This document shows, piece by piece, positions 23,151 through 35,584 of a stretch of DNA of 64,000 nt (position 1 is its first letter; every line of letters starts with the position of its first letter). Location: the NCBI GenBank assembly GCA_038503035.1, contig JAVSML010025176.1, forward strand, positions 768,774 through 832,773, written 5' to 3'. The notes under the pieces were generated by a model. That model searched no databases, had not been told where the DNA came from, and was given only the letters and a program-made list of their open reading frames with translations. The stretch is from Crocodylus rhombifer. Lineage: Eukaryota > Chordata > Crocodylia > Crocodylidae. The translations under genes were made by a program, and so were the position numbers.

Positions 23151-23418
23151 GGCACATCTACACGTAATATTATGTCGTCATGACAATGTGCTACAGCAAT
23201 ATAGCATCTGCAGCCAAAAAACAATGCTGCAGCTACATTGCCATACTGATGCGCTCCCTCGGTATAGTGCATCACTATGGCAATGCAGCAGCTAAAGATA
23301 ACCACATGAATGTCGCAGAACTGGTTGTTACTGTGCCGTCGTTTACTACTTTGAAATGGAAGTACTAAATGACATTGCAGTAACAATGGTGCAGTAGGGG
23401 CACATGTAATGCGCGCCC
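23151..23418. mobile_element. Putative inverted-repeat MITE, CpG-bearing
   Basis: The left end GGGCACATCTACACGT and the complement of the right end (GGGCGCGCATTACATGT) are imperfect inverted repeats. Inside are further inverted matches such as GCTACAGCAAT and the complement of ATTGCAGTAACAATGG. No coding domain; the overlapping 136-codon minus frame is not a protein candidate. Ends resemble family A, but the interior is different. Confidence 0.5.
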
Positions 23419-23548
23419 ATTGAATTGTGTGAACCCAGACTGTTATTTCAATTTTCTTCCACACTGACTGGGATCGTAGATAAGCCACCATTAAAATTAC
23501 CAATAATATGGTAACAGACAATAAACATTGACTTTTTAATGACATCTG

Positions 23549-24348
23549 TTATATTTGGTGTTGTTTCATAGTTTCAAGGGTCGGAAGGGACCTGAGTAGA
23601 TCTTCGAGTCCAACCCCCTCCCATGGCAGGAAAGAGTACTGGGGTCGAATGACCCCAGCAAGGTGTACATCTAACCTCCTTTTAAAGATCCCCAGGGTAG
23701 GAGCCAGCACCACTTCTCTTGGAAGTTGGTTCCAGATCCTAGCCGTCCTGACCGTGAAGTAGCGCCTCCTGATATCTAGCCTAAATCTACCCTCTGCCAG
23801 CTTGTGACCGTTATTCCTGGTCACTCCTGGTAGTGCTCAGGGGAACAGGGACTTCCCCAGTGCCTGCTGGTCTCCTCTGACTAGTTTATAATAGGCCACT
23901 AGATCCCCCCTCAGCTTTCTCTTCTGGAGGCTGAACAGGTTCAGGTCCTGTAGCCTCTCCTCATAAGGCCTGCCCTGCTGCCCCCGATCATGTGAGTGGT
24001 CCTCCTCTGGACCCTCTCCATGTTGTCCACATCCCTTTTGAAGTGCAGCGCCCAGAACTGGACGCAGTACTCCAGCTGCGGCCTGACCAGTGCTGCATGG
24101 AGGGGGAGGAACACCTCCTTGGACCTGCTCGAGATGCATCTGTGGATGCATGACAAGGGGCAGTTGGCCTTCCTGACTGCATCCCTACACTGCTGGCCCA
24201 TATTCATCTTGGAGTCAATGATGGCTCCAAGATCCTTTTCCACCTCTGTACTGACAAGAATGGAGTTCCCCAACCTGTAGGTATGGTGCCAGTTGTTCCT
24301 TCCCAGGTGCATCACCAGGTGTATGAAAATCCAAGCTAGACAGACCAC
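23549..24348 (-). pseudogene. CR1 ORF2 C-terminal remnant
   Basis: The frame at 23941-24348 contains EVEKDLGAIIDSKMNMGQQC, SCIHRCISSRSKEVFLPLH and RPQLEYCVQFWALHFKRDV, the typical region after the RT active site. The frame at 23549-23824 contains GRFRLDIRRRYFTVR and RIWNQLPREVVLAPTL, the typical ORF2 carboxyl end. At least two frame changes between them (around 23830-23990) break the protein. Confidence 0.9.
23556..24313 (-). mobile_element. CR1 LINE 3' fragment, minus strand
   Basis: The CR1 3' tail lies near 23556-23570 (plus strand TTTCATAGTTTCAAGGGTCG). The 5' truncation is near 24313. It covers the C-terminal third of ORF2 and the short 3' UTR. It belongs by eye to the same subfamily group as the copies at 33447, 43347, 44880 and 50196. 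Confidence 0.92.
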
Positions 24349-25967
24349 CTTTATTCTTTTTATTCAACTCTGGAAAGAATTTCTGAGCTCACAACATGGT
24401 TTGAATTACTACTACTTTACAGATGGACTATATACTACTCTATCTCTATCCTTTGACTTTGCAGTGACAAAGTGAATAAGCAGCTAGACTTGAGAATAGG
24501 TTAGTAGAATTTGGATGACTGAATCCAGGCAAAATTGGCATTATAAAAGTTGGTTTATTTCTATTTATAAGCAAGTTCTATTTTCTTAGAGAAATAAGTT
24601 TCTGAATTGTCATATACTTAATACTTAGACTGAACCAGCTATAATAAGGTTATATGACCAAAAGTATTTTTGTATTATTTCCCTTTTAGCAGATCAACAG
24701 TTTTTGACACCAAAAACTACTGACAAGCTAGCTGTTGGCTAAAATAAAGTTAGCGAGACCACCCAGACTGAAAATAGAAATATCTAAAAGGCACAAAGTG
24801 TTTTGATGCTGAAGCATACAGAAGGGAAAAAAGGACCTTTTTGCTACTGTGTGTCAAACATGGTATTGGACATAGATCTGAAGTGTTTCCAAGACTGTTA
24901 TCTAACTACAATCTGAGTAAAAACAATTTTTTAAAGTGAGGGAACAGAAGCTATAAAAATTAGGAAAATTTTCACTTACATTTATCCAAGATGGCTGTCG
25001 CTATTAGTGTTGAAATTCTGCTATGGGCTGAGGTCACATGACCCTGTAAGCTAAAATAGAGAAGCTTCAGCAGAGGGTAACTGAAGCTGTAGCACATTAC
25101 AATACATTTTTAAGCTTGTAGGTATTGACTGGTGTTTTAATTTTTAACAACTATTTTCCCGAAGACCAGAAAAGTGATCTCTGCTTTAGTCACTTTTCAA
25201 GCCTGCAGATAACAGTTCTTTTCAGTGTTAGCCTCAACTCTGCAATGTCTGCCTATGTTAAATATATGATGTGATATAGCATGTTTGTTTTATTAGCATA
25301 AATTTGGAGTTGCCACAAATGGCAAAGCAATATGCCAATTATGCAGGTCATCCCAAACACAAGTGGCATAAAACCTTTATCCCATATATATATATGGTGA
25401 TGATATAACAGAAAATCTACTTGAGAATTTTTTTAACATTTTAGAATATATTACTGGTGTTATTTTTAATATCTTTCCACTTGTAAAACTACATTTTTTA
25501 ATACTATAAACCTCAGGGAGAGATGAACGTATAGATGTTAGAAAATACCAAAATGACTAACAGTTTTTATGCATATCAGTAATGCCATTTGAATTTCTTT
25601 TATATCTGAATCTATACAGAATAATCTATGCAGAATTTCACTGTTTAGACAAACTTACAGTGCTACCACTTATATTACTGCTTTTGTTCTGTGAATAGAA
25701 AATTTCTTTTTCCAAGACAGTAAGGGCCAGATTCACACTGGTTAACTAGGGCTAAATCCTTTCACCTGTATGTGCCTAAGTGACATTTACATAGCTGCTT
25801 AACTGAAAATTTTGACACCTATGTAGAGTTTAGATTTCACATAGCTACACCCACCCAGTACTTCCCTTCTGGATATTCTCAGTATTTCACACTAGCACTT
25901 AATACCAGGTATGTCCTTAGACTTCAACAACGGAAAAAAAAGTTGATGATCAGGTATCTGAAGCCAA
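24314..25967. other. AT-rich stretch, no gene seen
   Basis: A short TA repeat lies at about 25384-25396. The sequence at 25725-25920 begins GGGCCAGATTCACACTGG, similar to the start of a widespread amniote palindromic repeat, but its end is not clear. No gene. Confidence 0.5.
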
Positions 25968-26027
25968 AGGAAGACCCCCGCCCCGCCCCCCCACCCCAAA
26001 CCACCCCCCCCCCCCCCCCCCCCCCCC
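25968..26027 (+). repeat. C-rich tract ending in 24 uninterrupted C
   Basis: From 25975 the sequence is nearly all C with a few G and A, then C without a break from 26004 to 26027. The complementary strand is a G-quadruplex candidate. The run length is unreliable in most sequencing. Confidence 0.95.
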
Positions 26028-26185
26028 AGCCTTTGAGCCCAATAGCCTACCGTTTATATAAAACTTCATCAGAGAATATTTCCAACCAAAGCATGGCAGC
26101 CTTGGTCATTCCACCCTGATGGAAAAAAAAAAACTGCAAGAGAAGGAGGAAGCAGTCTTGGTGCTGCCCACATGGAACACAACAA

Positions 26186-26310
26186 GTTACTGGTTAGCGC
26201 ACTCACTCAGGAATTGGGAGATGTGGGTTCTGGGATGACCTTAGCCTGAGGTTCAAACCAACATCTCTCACTTACTAGGAGAATGACACCAATCCCAGGA
26301 TGCAGAGTCG
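26186..26310 (+). mobile_element. tRNA-derived SINE fragment
   Basis: TACTGGTTAGCGCACTCACT (A-box-like TGGTTAGCGCA) is followed by GGAATTGGGAGATGTGGG and a B-box-like GGTTCTGGG, in tRNA order. The following body, CCTGAGGTTCAAACCAACATCTC then TTACTAGGAGAATG, matches the body of the copy at 39765-39820. This supports one SINE family rather than chance. Confidence 0.55.
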
Positions 26311-26349
26311 GCAGGATAAGGCCACCCTGCACCCATCCTGCAGAACTCA

Positions 26350-27185
26350 AGCAAGGAGGAATGCAGAAAGGATGGGAAAATAAGCAAGAGGGATCATGTC
26401 TCTGCTGCTCACTTGCCCTTGGGAGTGGAAAATCCTGAGTTCTACCCAAGCCTGAGCCAGCTCCACACTCTCCCAGCTGTACTGACCCAAGTTGGTGCCA
26501 CCCTCTGATCCCTGCTCCACCTGTAGCCTGGCAGGGGGTTGGGTGGGAAAGGAGAGTTTCTGTTCCTGCAGCCTGCCACAGCTCAGCTCAGGTGGGAGGC
26601 TGTGGAGGACGAAGTCTGGGGTCTCTCTCCCAGCAGCCATCCCAGTTGGGCTGCAGTGCACTGCTGTTTGGCTGGGGGAGGAGGGTGGTGCAGGGGAAGG
26701 GCTGCAGGGTCTGTGTCTCTGCAGCAGCTCTGGCTGGGCAGCACCACAGCTCTCCCTGGCAGGGGCTGCTGCAGGGGAAGGCTCCAGGGTCCTTTCTCCA
26801 GCAGCAGCCCTTGCTAGGCAGTGGTGCAGTAGGCACTGCCTGGCCCAGGCCGCTGTGGGGGAAAGGTTCTGGGGTCTGTGTCCCTGAAGCAGACCCAGCC
26901 AGGCAGTGCCATGCTGCAGCTGTTGGCTGCAGTTGTCAAGAGGTTGGGGGTTAAGACCCAGCCCATTGCCGCCCCAAGCCAGCAAGCTGTTGGCAGGCTC
27001 TTGTAGCAACAGGGAATCCTCCCCCTTCCCCTCCAGCTGCTGCTGACAGTCACCAGCTGGTGATGGCAGGGGCACTGTGGAGAAAGACTGCTCTGGCAGC
27101 CTCCCGGGAAGCATGCAGGAGTGACCCCAGTGGTGACTGCAGTCAAGATGTGAACTCCCCCCACCAAACAGCAAATGTGTCTGTT
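26350..27185. repeat. GC-rich block with spurious long frames
   Basis: High-GC region around an internal minisatellite. A minus-strand frame of 275 codons spans 26347-27174, and plus-strand frames of 92-131 codons overlap it. All are rich in Ala, Gln, Ser, Pro and Leu, with no domain. They coincide with a repeat unit divisible or nearly divisible by three and with absence of TA-rich stops. A 14-nt palindrome TCACCAGCTGGTGA lies at 27050-27063. Confidence 0.6.
26590..26945 (+). repeat. 82-84 bp minisatellite, about four units
   Basis: Units begin with GGGAA(A)GG at about 26694, 26776 and 26858, preceded by a more diverged unit from about 26600. Each carries (C/T)(C/T)(A/G)GGGTC(T/C) near the start, a CAGCAGC/CAGACC segment, a (C/T)GGGCAGCA or (C/T)AGGCAGTG segment and a CTGCTGCAG-like end. 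Copies are imperfect, so it is not a recent expansion. Confidence 0.7.
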
Positions 27186-30100
27186 GGCTCCTGTTCTACC
27201 TTTCAGCACTTTGAGTAAAGCTTTACTTGGCCATTATTATTAATAATATTTCCATTTAAGGAACTGGTGGGAACTATAAATATGCTCTTTTAAGTCAATC
27301 AGAGATATACTTGCTTCTATAAAAATGTACAATGCAAAAACTGAAATGGTGAATTTATGTAGGCATATGTAGATATCAACAGATATAAATACATAAATAT
27401 ATGCACAAGAGATATTTATACACATATGATTTTTTCTATTGCAACATAATCTTTCAAAAATGGATAATATAACTGTCACAGAATGTAGTATTTTGAACAG
27501 AAAATAGCTGCAGTTTCCTTAACGCAGTGGCATGGCATGCCTTTGTGAATTTACTTTTAATGGCAACCACTATATAATCGAAATCTTACTGAAAAAAGTT
27601 GTAATTCTCTTGTCTCTGATATAACTAAAGGCCATTTTCATCACAGCTAATGAAACAAAAACAAACAAAAAAACCTGTCATCTTAAAAATGGAAAAATTA
27701 TAACAATCATAAACACATTATTTCCTTACATGTAATAACCAGGGGATTTTTCCGCCTTTCTATACTGAAAATTTCTTTAGCTTTGTGCAATCTTATACAC
27801 TAGATACTAGGGTAACTTAGGAAACATCTATCAATCTATTTTTCTATTATATGATATTTAGCTAGTCAGCCATCATCCTCTCTCTTGATTAGATGATTTT
27901 TTAATAGAAATCAACTCAAAGCATGTGGAAATGATTGGATTGAGTGGGTTCGCTGGTTTAGGAAAAATAAAGTTTAAAAAAATCAAGCGAATAAGTTGTT
28001 TATTCGATTGCTCGCTGTCTGTTCAATGCCACAAATGAAAACCAATATATGCAATTACACATTAATGGAAATCCTTAGTGTTCCAGTTCAGGTAGTTTTG
28101 CCCTAAAACACCACATGTAAGGTTGAAAGTTCACAATGGAAAATAGACCATTTTACAAATAGTTACTTATAAATTCAGCTTATTCAAGAAATGGTCTAGC
28201 AAGCAAAATAACTTAAAAACAAAACAGCAAATAACTTGGCAGCACATCTTGAAATGTGATGACCACCATCAATCTAGAAAATGTATGAGATTTAATTGGA
28301 AAATGTGTAATGTTTTAAATTAAAGGAGAATTTAAAAATACATTATTTATATTTATGAAAAGATTATGAGGTGAAGCAACTTTAATTCTTTACAGTTTAT
28401 TACAAACCATATTACAAAGTGCATTTGTAAAATAAATGTTTAACTGATGATGCCATGACAAGTTGTTACAGAGCATATTATAAGATGCAAATATTGTTAA
28501 ATACGTGTGCATGTTTAATGCATGAATTAAAGTCATCAAGCATGTTATAAAATGTCATAAATTTTTACAAATGATAATAAGATATTTATAAATGGCAATT
28601 TATTATAAAATGTGTGCAGAAAAGTAAATAGTACTAAAATTAGTCCCAGTTTGAGTTGGTCTCTTTTCTCCCCTATTTTTTACTTATAATATTAAGTATA
28701 AATACTGTATGGCCCAGTTAAATGTTTGTTTGGTGGCTGTCTAGCTATGTTCATCTAGTATTGCCATAACTTTTCAATGCAAGCATTAAGTCAGTCTTTC
28801 ATAAGACTGACATTCTCTACCAGCTTGAAATCTCTGATTAAGAGTAATAGCAGCTTGGGATATTGTTTGCTATGAAGAGTTAAAACACCTTGGATAGTAC
28901 TAACTTGTTTCTTTTTTCCCCAACTTTCAGAACTGATAAACCTATGCAATTGAAATGAATAGAAGCTCCATATTCTTTGTTTGCTCAATTTGCAACCTGT
29001 AACGTTAATGGAATGGAAAAGAAATAGCTTTGTCTCACCGTTTGTATTGGATCAGTGAAACGTCACTTGTGAATCTAGAACTCCTTAAGGACCTTGTCTT
29101 TTAATCAGTTCCTAGTACTAAAGAGTAGCAATCAAATTGTTGGTCACAGGAATATCCGTATTTTCCCATATGCAATATGATTAAGATACACATCTTGTTT
29201 TTGAAAGGCAGAATAAATAGAAAAAATGACCTTTTATTGAAAATACTGGCATGTATAGTATATTTCAAGGGAAAACCGAGGCAGTGGAGGGGCAAAACAT
29301 CATGGCTGCTCTGTACATCCCTAGATGCACAGATCCTGCTGGCTGAGCCAATATACCTACTCTCTTCTCAAGATGACCTGGGTGGGCACCCAGCAGCATC
29401 TGCCAGGTTAGCTGAGGGCCCAATGCTAGCCAGCAACACCTGCAGGGCGGATGGGAACGTATCGACTGCTCTGGCACCTTGGTTCAACCCTGATTTAGAA
29501 AAACAGCTTCAGGAGCATATGCATCGGCCAAGGGAAAAAGAAAGTGTCTACACCTAGCAGCTTGGAAGCCTCCTGTGCCACGTGCAGTATTACTCTCTCT
29601 TTTCCCCAGAAAAGGCTCAAGCCACAGAAGCTACTATTATTGTATTTCCTTGCTTAAAACACACACTTCAATGTCAAGCAGCTGATTTTCTGAATAAAAA
29701 GGATGTGTTGTATGTTAGAAAACATGGTAATTCTACTACCTCCAGGCATACATGGAGGCCACTAAACAAATGGAAGACAGACAGCAGGGTCCTTCCCCAT
29801 CCATTACAGCAATGAAAAAGTTTGTGCATGAGGAACAAAATATGAAGAAACACTCTGACTCTAGAGTTGAAGTGGACTAGATGATAGAGGAGATGATGGA
29901 AGAGATTATGAAAATGAAGAAACATCCCCCACTTTCCAGTTAGTAGCCAAGATTCAGAAGGAAAACAGAAAAAAGAGATGGTTTTAAATATGAAACAAGC
30001 CATTCACAGAATGATACTGTGACACCACACTATAAATAAATGTCTTGGTGGTGGAGATGTATCAATATGTAAAGTCAGCATCACAGTATTTGTATTCTAA

Positions 30101-30299
30101 CTACAGAATTAGTCATTAATTTACAATTAATGTGTACTTTAACTTCTTGTTCCGCTAACTGACAAAGTAGAGTTCCAGCTTGTGAAAACTGAGTAACACT
30201 GTGTTAGATAGCTTTGGTAAATCTGATTCTTTGATTGGTATTTTGCCATTATTCTGTCTCTCAATGTTTTGAAAAGTTTAATGAAATCCAGTAGTTGGA
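27186..30299. other. Long AT-rich stretch with few repeats
   Basis: About 3.1 kb. 27240-29170 is very AT-rich and repeat-poor by eye. A short hairpin CGAATAA...TTATTCG lies at 27988-28006. 29265-29560 is a more GC-rich patch with a 126-codon plus frame (29177-29557) lacking any domain. Its right edge reads GTGTCTACACCTA, like the ends of small DNA elements, but no matching left end was found. Confidence 0.5.
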
Positions 30300-30575
30300 A
30301 GCTCAAACTAAATACATTTAGACTAGAAATGAAACTCAATGATTTTAACAGGCAAAGTAATTAAGCATTGGAATGACATGCTTGGAGACAGTAGATACTT
30401 CATCACTTGAAATCTTTACACTGAAACTTAATATGTTTCTAAAAACATATAGCTTAAATAGAAGTTATTGGCTCAATGCAGAGATTACTGGGAGAGGTCT
30501 AAGGGTCTGTTTTATGAAGTAGATTGGAAGATCATAATGGTCTCTTCTGTCCTTAAAAACTATGATATGGTTTTT
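30300..30575 (+). mobile_element. CR1 LINE 3' fragment, plus strand
   Basis: 30360-30470 translates to a diverged ORF2 carboxyl end (FITxEIFTLKLNMFLK type). 30488-30575 matches the CR1 3' UTR (GAAGATCATAATGGTCTCTT followed by CTGTCCTTAAAAACTATGAT). It is an older subfamily than the 50196 copy, with a different tail. The left boundary is approximate. Confidence 0.65.
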
Positions 30576-31194
30576 ATCACTGTTCAAAGACAATGACAGC
30601 TGAAAAAAAAAACAACTTTCATTTCCCACTGTCACATCACAAAGGCTACTCTACGTATTATTACTGCAATAGTTTATTTGAACTCCAACATATATTTCAC
30701 GATGTATGTTGTCTATTTAAATGTTTCCACTTTATAATTTTGAAAATACTCACTCTTGTTTAGTCAGCTTTGCTTTCATAAATATTGTGATGCTTTAGTT
30801 GGAAAAAATGCAGGGCTACCTTTGCTTGCTTAAATTAAGTGCAATTTCCACTATATGCTGGTAACTTTGAACCTATTCTGTAGACTGGGACCAGCACAAA
30901 GGCATCAACAGGAAGTTTTATAATTCAACCTGGAGTCATCTATATCTTTTAGACCTCAGATGTTCCTGATATCTAAATGACATTGCTACAAAAGACAGAT
31001 CAACACAAAATAGCTTTAAGCATTCTCCTCCAATAGAAACAAGAAAGCATTAGAGAAAAGAAACAATTGACTGTTTGTTTTTTTCCACCCTACAAAACTC
31101 TCACCTGCACAGCTCCACAAAAATCTTTTGTGTTTTCTCATCTCTTCCACACATGAAACTATTTTGTTTGGGACTCATATATTGGGACTTATTG
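30576..31194. other. AT-rich stretch, no gene seen
   Basis: No supported features. Confidence 0.5.
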
Positions 31195-31680
31195 AAATTG
31201 CAATTTCGCAGGTTTAATGAAATTTGGCATTGACCATGAAAGTGGGCCTGCGAAATCCACAGGAAGGAAAGAAAAAAAAAAACTTATGGAAAATAAAATG
31301 CTGGCTCCTCAGAAGGAGCCAGCAGTCCTCAGGGTGCTGCAGTAGCCTGCTGGGGCTGAGAAGGGGGTGGGAGCGGGGGAGGTTGCCTGCTCAAAGGGCT
31401 GCCAACAAGACATCTGCAAGGGCTGCCTGTTATGTGTTCTCATCCTCCTCCACCAACTGGTTGCATGATGGACCAGTAAGGGGTGGGGCTATGTGACACA
31501 GCCCTCACAACATATCAGTGATAAGGAGTGGGGTTCCTTGACCAATCAGAGGTGTGGGAGGCCTGCTGCACAACACCCATGGGCTGGGCTCTGTGTTCTG
31601 CCAGTGAAATTGGTGGACAGCTGCCATGAATTAGGTAGGGTCCTACTCATATACCTTGGGTTGTGTATATACCCAACATA
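31195..31680. repeat. GC-rich interspersed block, unassigned
   Basis: It starts near GCAATTTCGCAGGTTTAATG and contains an A run (31270-31280) and a hairpin GGCTCCT/AGGAGCC (about 31303-31320). It ends near GGTAGGGTCCTACTC. Abrupt composition change suggests an inserted element, but I see no convincing terminal repeats. Frames of 81-90 codons lack domains. Confidence 0.35.
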
Positions 31681-33446
31681 TCATTCACGCTCAAGCTTTT
31701 CAACAGATACTTTAGATGATAAAATAGGTGCATGTTAAAATAACAAGATATCAATTTCTGGATAAAACCAGAGAAACACCAAAACAGATGATACTTCAAG
31801 AACCCACCCTTGCTTCCTTCCTCTGGTGGTGTCTCTCTAAAATCACCAAAGTAGTGTGAAGCTTTCAGGTTCTGGTTGACCTTCCTTATGATTATAAACA
31901 AATTTCAAATCAACCTACTAGAAAAACAAAACACAAAGAAACCAAGGAGTGAAGGAGGGAAAGCATAATAAGATAAAAGAAAGATCATGAGAAACAGAAT
32001 TGCTAGTAAGTCATTTTCCCCTTTCATATATCCTCCTCTTTACTTAAGCTTTGTAAAATTCATTTTGACTAACTATGGATGTAGCAAGCTTAATGTAAGA
32101 AGCAGTCTTACAGTTTGTAATTTAACAGTCTACAGCTGAAGTCCAATGTCAGATGAAGTAAAAAAATACATGGCCATGTAGTAGCCTTCTAAAATGCCAT
32201 AACCAATGTCTCTCTGCTCTATAGGTAGACTCGTCTGGTGAAATGACTCTGCATAACTAAAGAAGCCAGCAACCTTTCTGTTTACATAGACATTTGGTCA
32301 ACGAGTCACAGTGTAGATATTAATTCTATAGGAACTTTTTTTTTACCAGATTTTCATAAACAGGTAAAATGGGAGGTTTTCCACAGTAACTACTCTGAAT
32401 TATTTTCATACAGGTAAATAAAAAATAAAGTACTGAGTAGGGTTCAGTTTAAAGTTCTATTTATAGCTGGAATTTGGCATGTTTTATAGAGTAGTTCTTC
32501 ATTCAAAATTTGCATCTTTTATTTGGCTGTGCATATGAGTTCTGTCTTCTTTTTAATTCCTCTTCTAACCTATTCATTTTAAAATTAAGATTCCTTTCTG
32601 TTATGTGTTCAGATAAATATAAGATAAGACAACATCTGCTACTGAAAATATGACAAGTGGCACTTGCCTCATGAATATAATGGGACAGACCAATGGATTG
32701 TAAACCAGATTGAAAATACAGGTTATCTAGGGTAAAAGAACCCCAGTGAATATATTGTGATATCATAGTTTAGGTAAATAATGAAACAGCAATTTTTGTA
32801 AAAGACCCCTCTCTGATAAGAAGAGTTATGCTGAGGAAGAAGACAAAAACTTCCTATCTGGGAACAGTAAACAATATCCAAAGTAGAAAATTGGCACTCT
32901 TATTTCAACAACAAATCATGGATATATTCTTCCAGAATCTTTTTACAGATGCTGATAGGGTTTAAATCCTAAAATATTCAGGAAGAAACACTGCTGTATA
33001 AACTTTTGTAGCTTCTTCAGCTGAACCTGTCAGTGGGTTAGTGGCACAATGCCTATAAAATTACAGAGATGTACCATTTTAGGATGAATCCTTAGACATT
33101 TCCTAAATCAGGGGCTAGCCTTTAGTCAATTTAGTGGACAGGGGAGGATCACCATGCTGCCTCTGAAGTTTGAAATTGCCAACATGACATCCTAAAATAA
33201 AAGGCAGTCTCAGCAAAGGAAGAAAAAAATGAGTTGGCAGCTGAAATATCCCTCTTGCCAGTTTCTCAGAAAGAAGTTGATTGTCTGAAAGAGCACTGTG
33301 AAAGATGGATCATTTGTAGAAACTGAAAGACAATCTCTTACCTTTCTTAAAAAAGAGTGCAGTGACTTAAAGTCTGGAACCTGCATCTGTATTCTTGCCT
33401 ATGAGCCAATGGTGGTACCTACAACTGATATTAACATTAAATAAAT
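31681..33446. other. AT-rich stretch, no gene seen
   Basis: No supported coding or named repeat feature. Confidence 0.5.
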
Positions 33447-33795
33447 AGATTCATAGATATTAGGGTCAGAAAGGACCTCAGCAGATCACCAAGTCCGACT
33501 CCCTGCCCTGGGCAGGAAAGAACGCTGTGGTCAAATGACCTCAGTCAGGTGCTTGTCCAATCTCTTCTTAAAGACCCCAAGGTAGGGGAGAGCACCACCT
33601 CTCTTGGAAGCCCATTCCAAGTTCTAGCAACCCTTACCATTAAGAAGTTCTTCTGATGTCTAATTTCAATCTGCTTTCTGTCAGTTTGTGGCCATTATTT
33701 CTAGTTACTCCAAGGAGTGTCCTGGTAAAAACAGCATCTCCTATCCCCTGCTGTCCCCCACTGATGAATTTGTAGACAACCATTAAATGGTACCA
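33447..33795 (-). mobile_element. CR1 LINE 3' fragment, minus strand
   Basis: The 3' tail lies at 33447 (plus strand AGATTCATAGATATTAGGGT), followed by complements of the short UTR and of the ORF2 end (around 33590-33720, ELGMGFQERGGALP-like reading). The sequence runs parallel to the copies at 23556 and 43347. The 5' limit is near 33795, where the similarity fades. No intact frame. Confidence 0.82.
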
Positions 33796-35584
33796 TAAGG
33801 TTACCAACGTCACAGAGAAAGGATGACAAATGGATGGAATCTACTGGTATGCATCTTACAATGTCTTGATCTAGCCCATTTGTAACCTCTATAGTTTCAA
33901 CAAATTCTTTAGCACAACAGAGGGAACTCAAACTGCAGACTCTTATAAGGGCCAAAACAGATGGGAAAACAGGAGAGGAAATGGCTATAATCAACCAGTG
34001 GCAACAGGTGCAGGAGTTGGAGGGCATATATGATATAGCACTGTTTAGAATATTCATTAATAGTTTCTTGTATGCTGAGGATTATACTATGTGCAGGGTA
34101 TCCAAGTGCTGAGACATGCAATTAAGGGAAGGCAACATGGCTGAAGGCTTCCTTCCTTCATATAGTGCAGAAACTAGTAATTAGCTGTATTCTGAGCTAC
34201 TCACTGCAACCTTTCCTTTCTTTTTATATTTCCCTCATCTTTATATCTCCTTTTTGCAGAGACCCACATCTGAAGGGAAAATAAGGAAATACTACAACTG
34301 TACTTCCATGAGGCAAAATACTGACTCTGTAACAATGAAAAAGTAAAAATAACTTTTTATATAATAGTTATCATTTTTATAATCAAAGATTGCAAATGTT
34401 AACGATTAACAGACAACACACTGCAGAAGTTGAAAATGATCATAGCCTTAAAAAATTCATTTGAGTTTTAAAATATTCTGTGTAATTGGTTATAGTATTA
34501 ATACAGGTAAGGGAATAGATGTTGTTTTTTAAACTTAAGGTACGTATTTTTATAGATTGCTTCAAAAATCTTGAGAGTTTTTAAAGATCATTTTTCTCTC
34601 TAAGTTTTCCATGACAGTTTAATTTGGATTTTTAATCATTAATTTGCTTAAGGAAGGAAAATTTCTTATAATTCTGCTTTGTAAATATCGTGAATGATAC
34701 TTTCTCCTTCATGTTTAACATCGCAGTGGTTTAACTTCAATTATAGCAGTATAGGAACAGAAAAAGGAAAGTTACGTTAGGTAAGTTGACACATGTTCCC
34801 ATGGGATAGGACTTATCTTCCCCTGATTAAAACAATAATCTCTCCCACAAATGTCCTGTAGAACCCACTCCCACCTGAAGTGCTTCTGAGCTACCAACAA
34901 TGAAAGAGCCACCAAAATAAAATATAACGTAGTGCTTGGAGAGGACCACAGGAGTCCCTTGTTCAACCCCTGCATGGAAGCTGCATACCATAAAATGACA
35001 TAAATTTAAAATAAAAAACCTGACTCAGGGAGTTCCTGAGGTGTCTGTAGTAAAAAAGAAACACAGTAAAATGTACAAAGACAATGGCTACAGTGCTTTG
35101 GTGGTTTGTGTACGTGGCCAACTACAGGAACCAAACCAAAATTATTTGATTTTAGTAAAAGGGGGCCTGTTTTCTGCTAGATAGCATACTATTTGTATAG
35201 CAGTCTTGTTCCTAAACTAAGATAAACATTGTTTTTTGACCAATAAACACAGTATTCATTTGGATAGATAATTCTTAATAACGAGCTAAAGAAAAGTCAT
35301 AAATGAAAGTATGTCATGTACAGGAATTTAACTAATTGATTCCCTGGTGTTGAAATAATAGTGGTTCCTGACAAAAGTACTATGCATACAGGATAAACAT
35401 CAAAGCATAAAACCCTAGGGAAAAAAGGGTCCTTTTCCTCACGATGCACAAGAAAGAACTGCATACAGACACAAAAAAGTGCTGATTCCTGAAATCAGTG
35501 TATAGCTCCCATTGGATAGACAGCATCCTGGGCATGTCTGTAGAGACTGAGAAGGTGGTGATCTGTGGCACTTGTTATTTTAAA
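33796..35584. other. AT-rich stretch, no gene seen
   Basis: The minus-strand 118-codon frame at 33701-34057 overlaps the CR1 edge and then continues without any recognisable domain. The rest is AT-rich, with no named repeat. Confidence 0.5.

Noticed and set aside
26347..27174. 275-codon minus-strand open frame, the longest in the window
   Set aside because: It lies over an 82-84 bp minisatellite and GC-rich flanks, has low-complexity composition and no domain, and competing frames are open on the other strand.
29177..29557. 126-codon plus-strand frame as a possible exon
   Set aside because: No recognisable domain, no supporting splice pattern, and its right edge looks like a small-element end.
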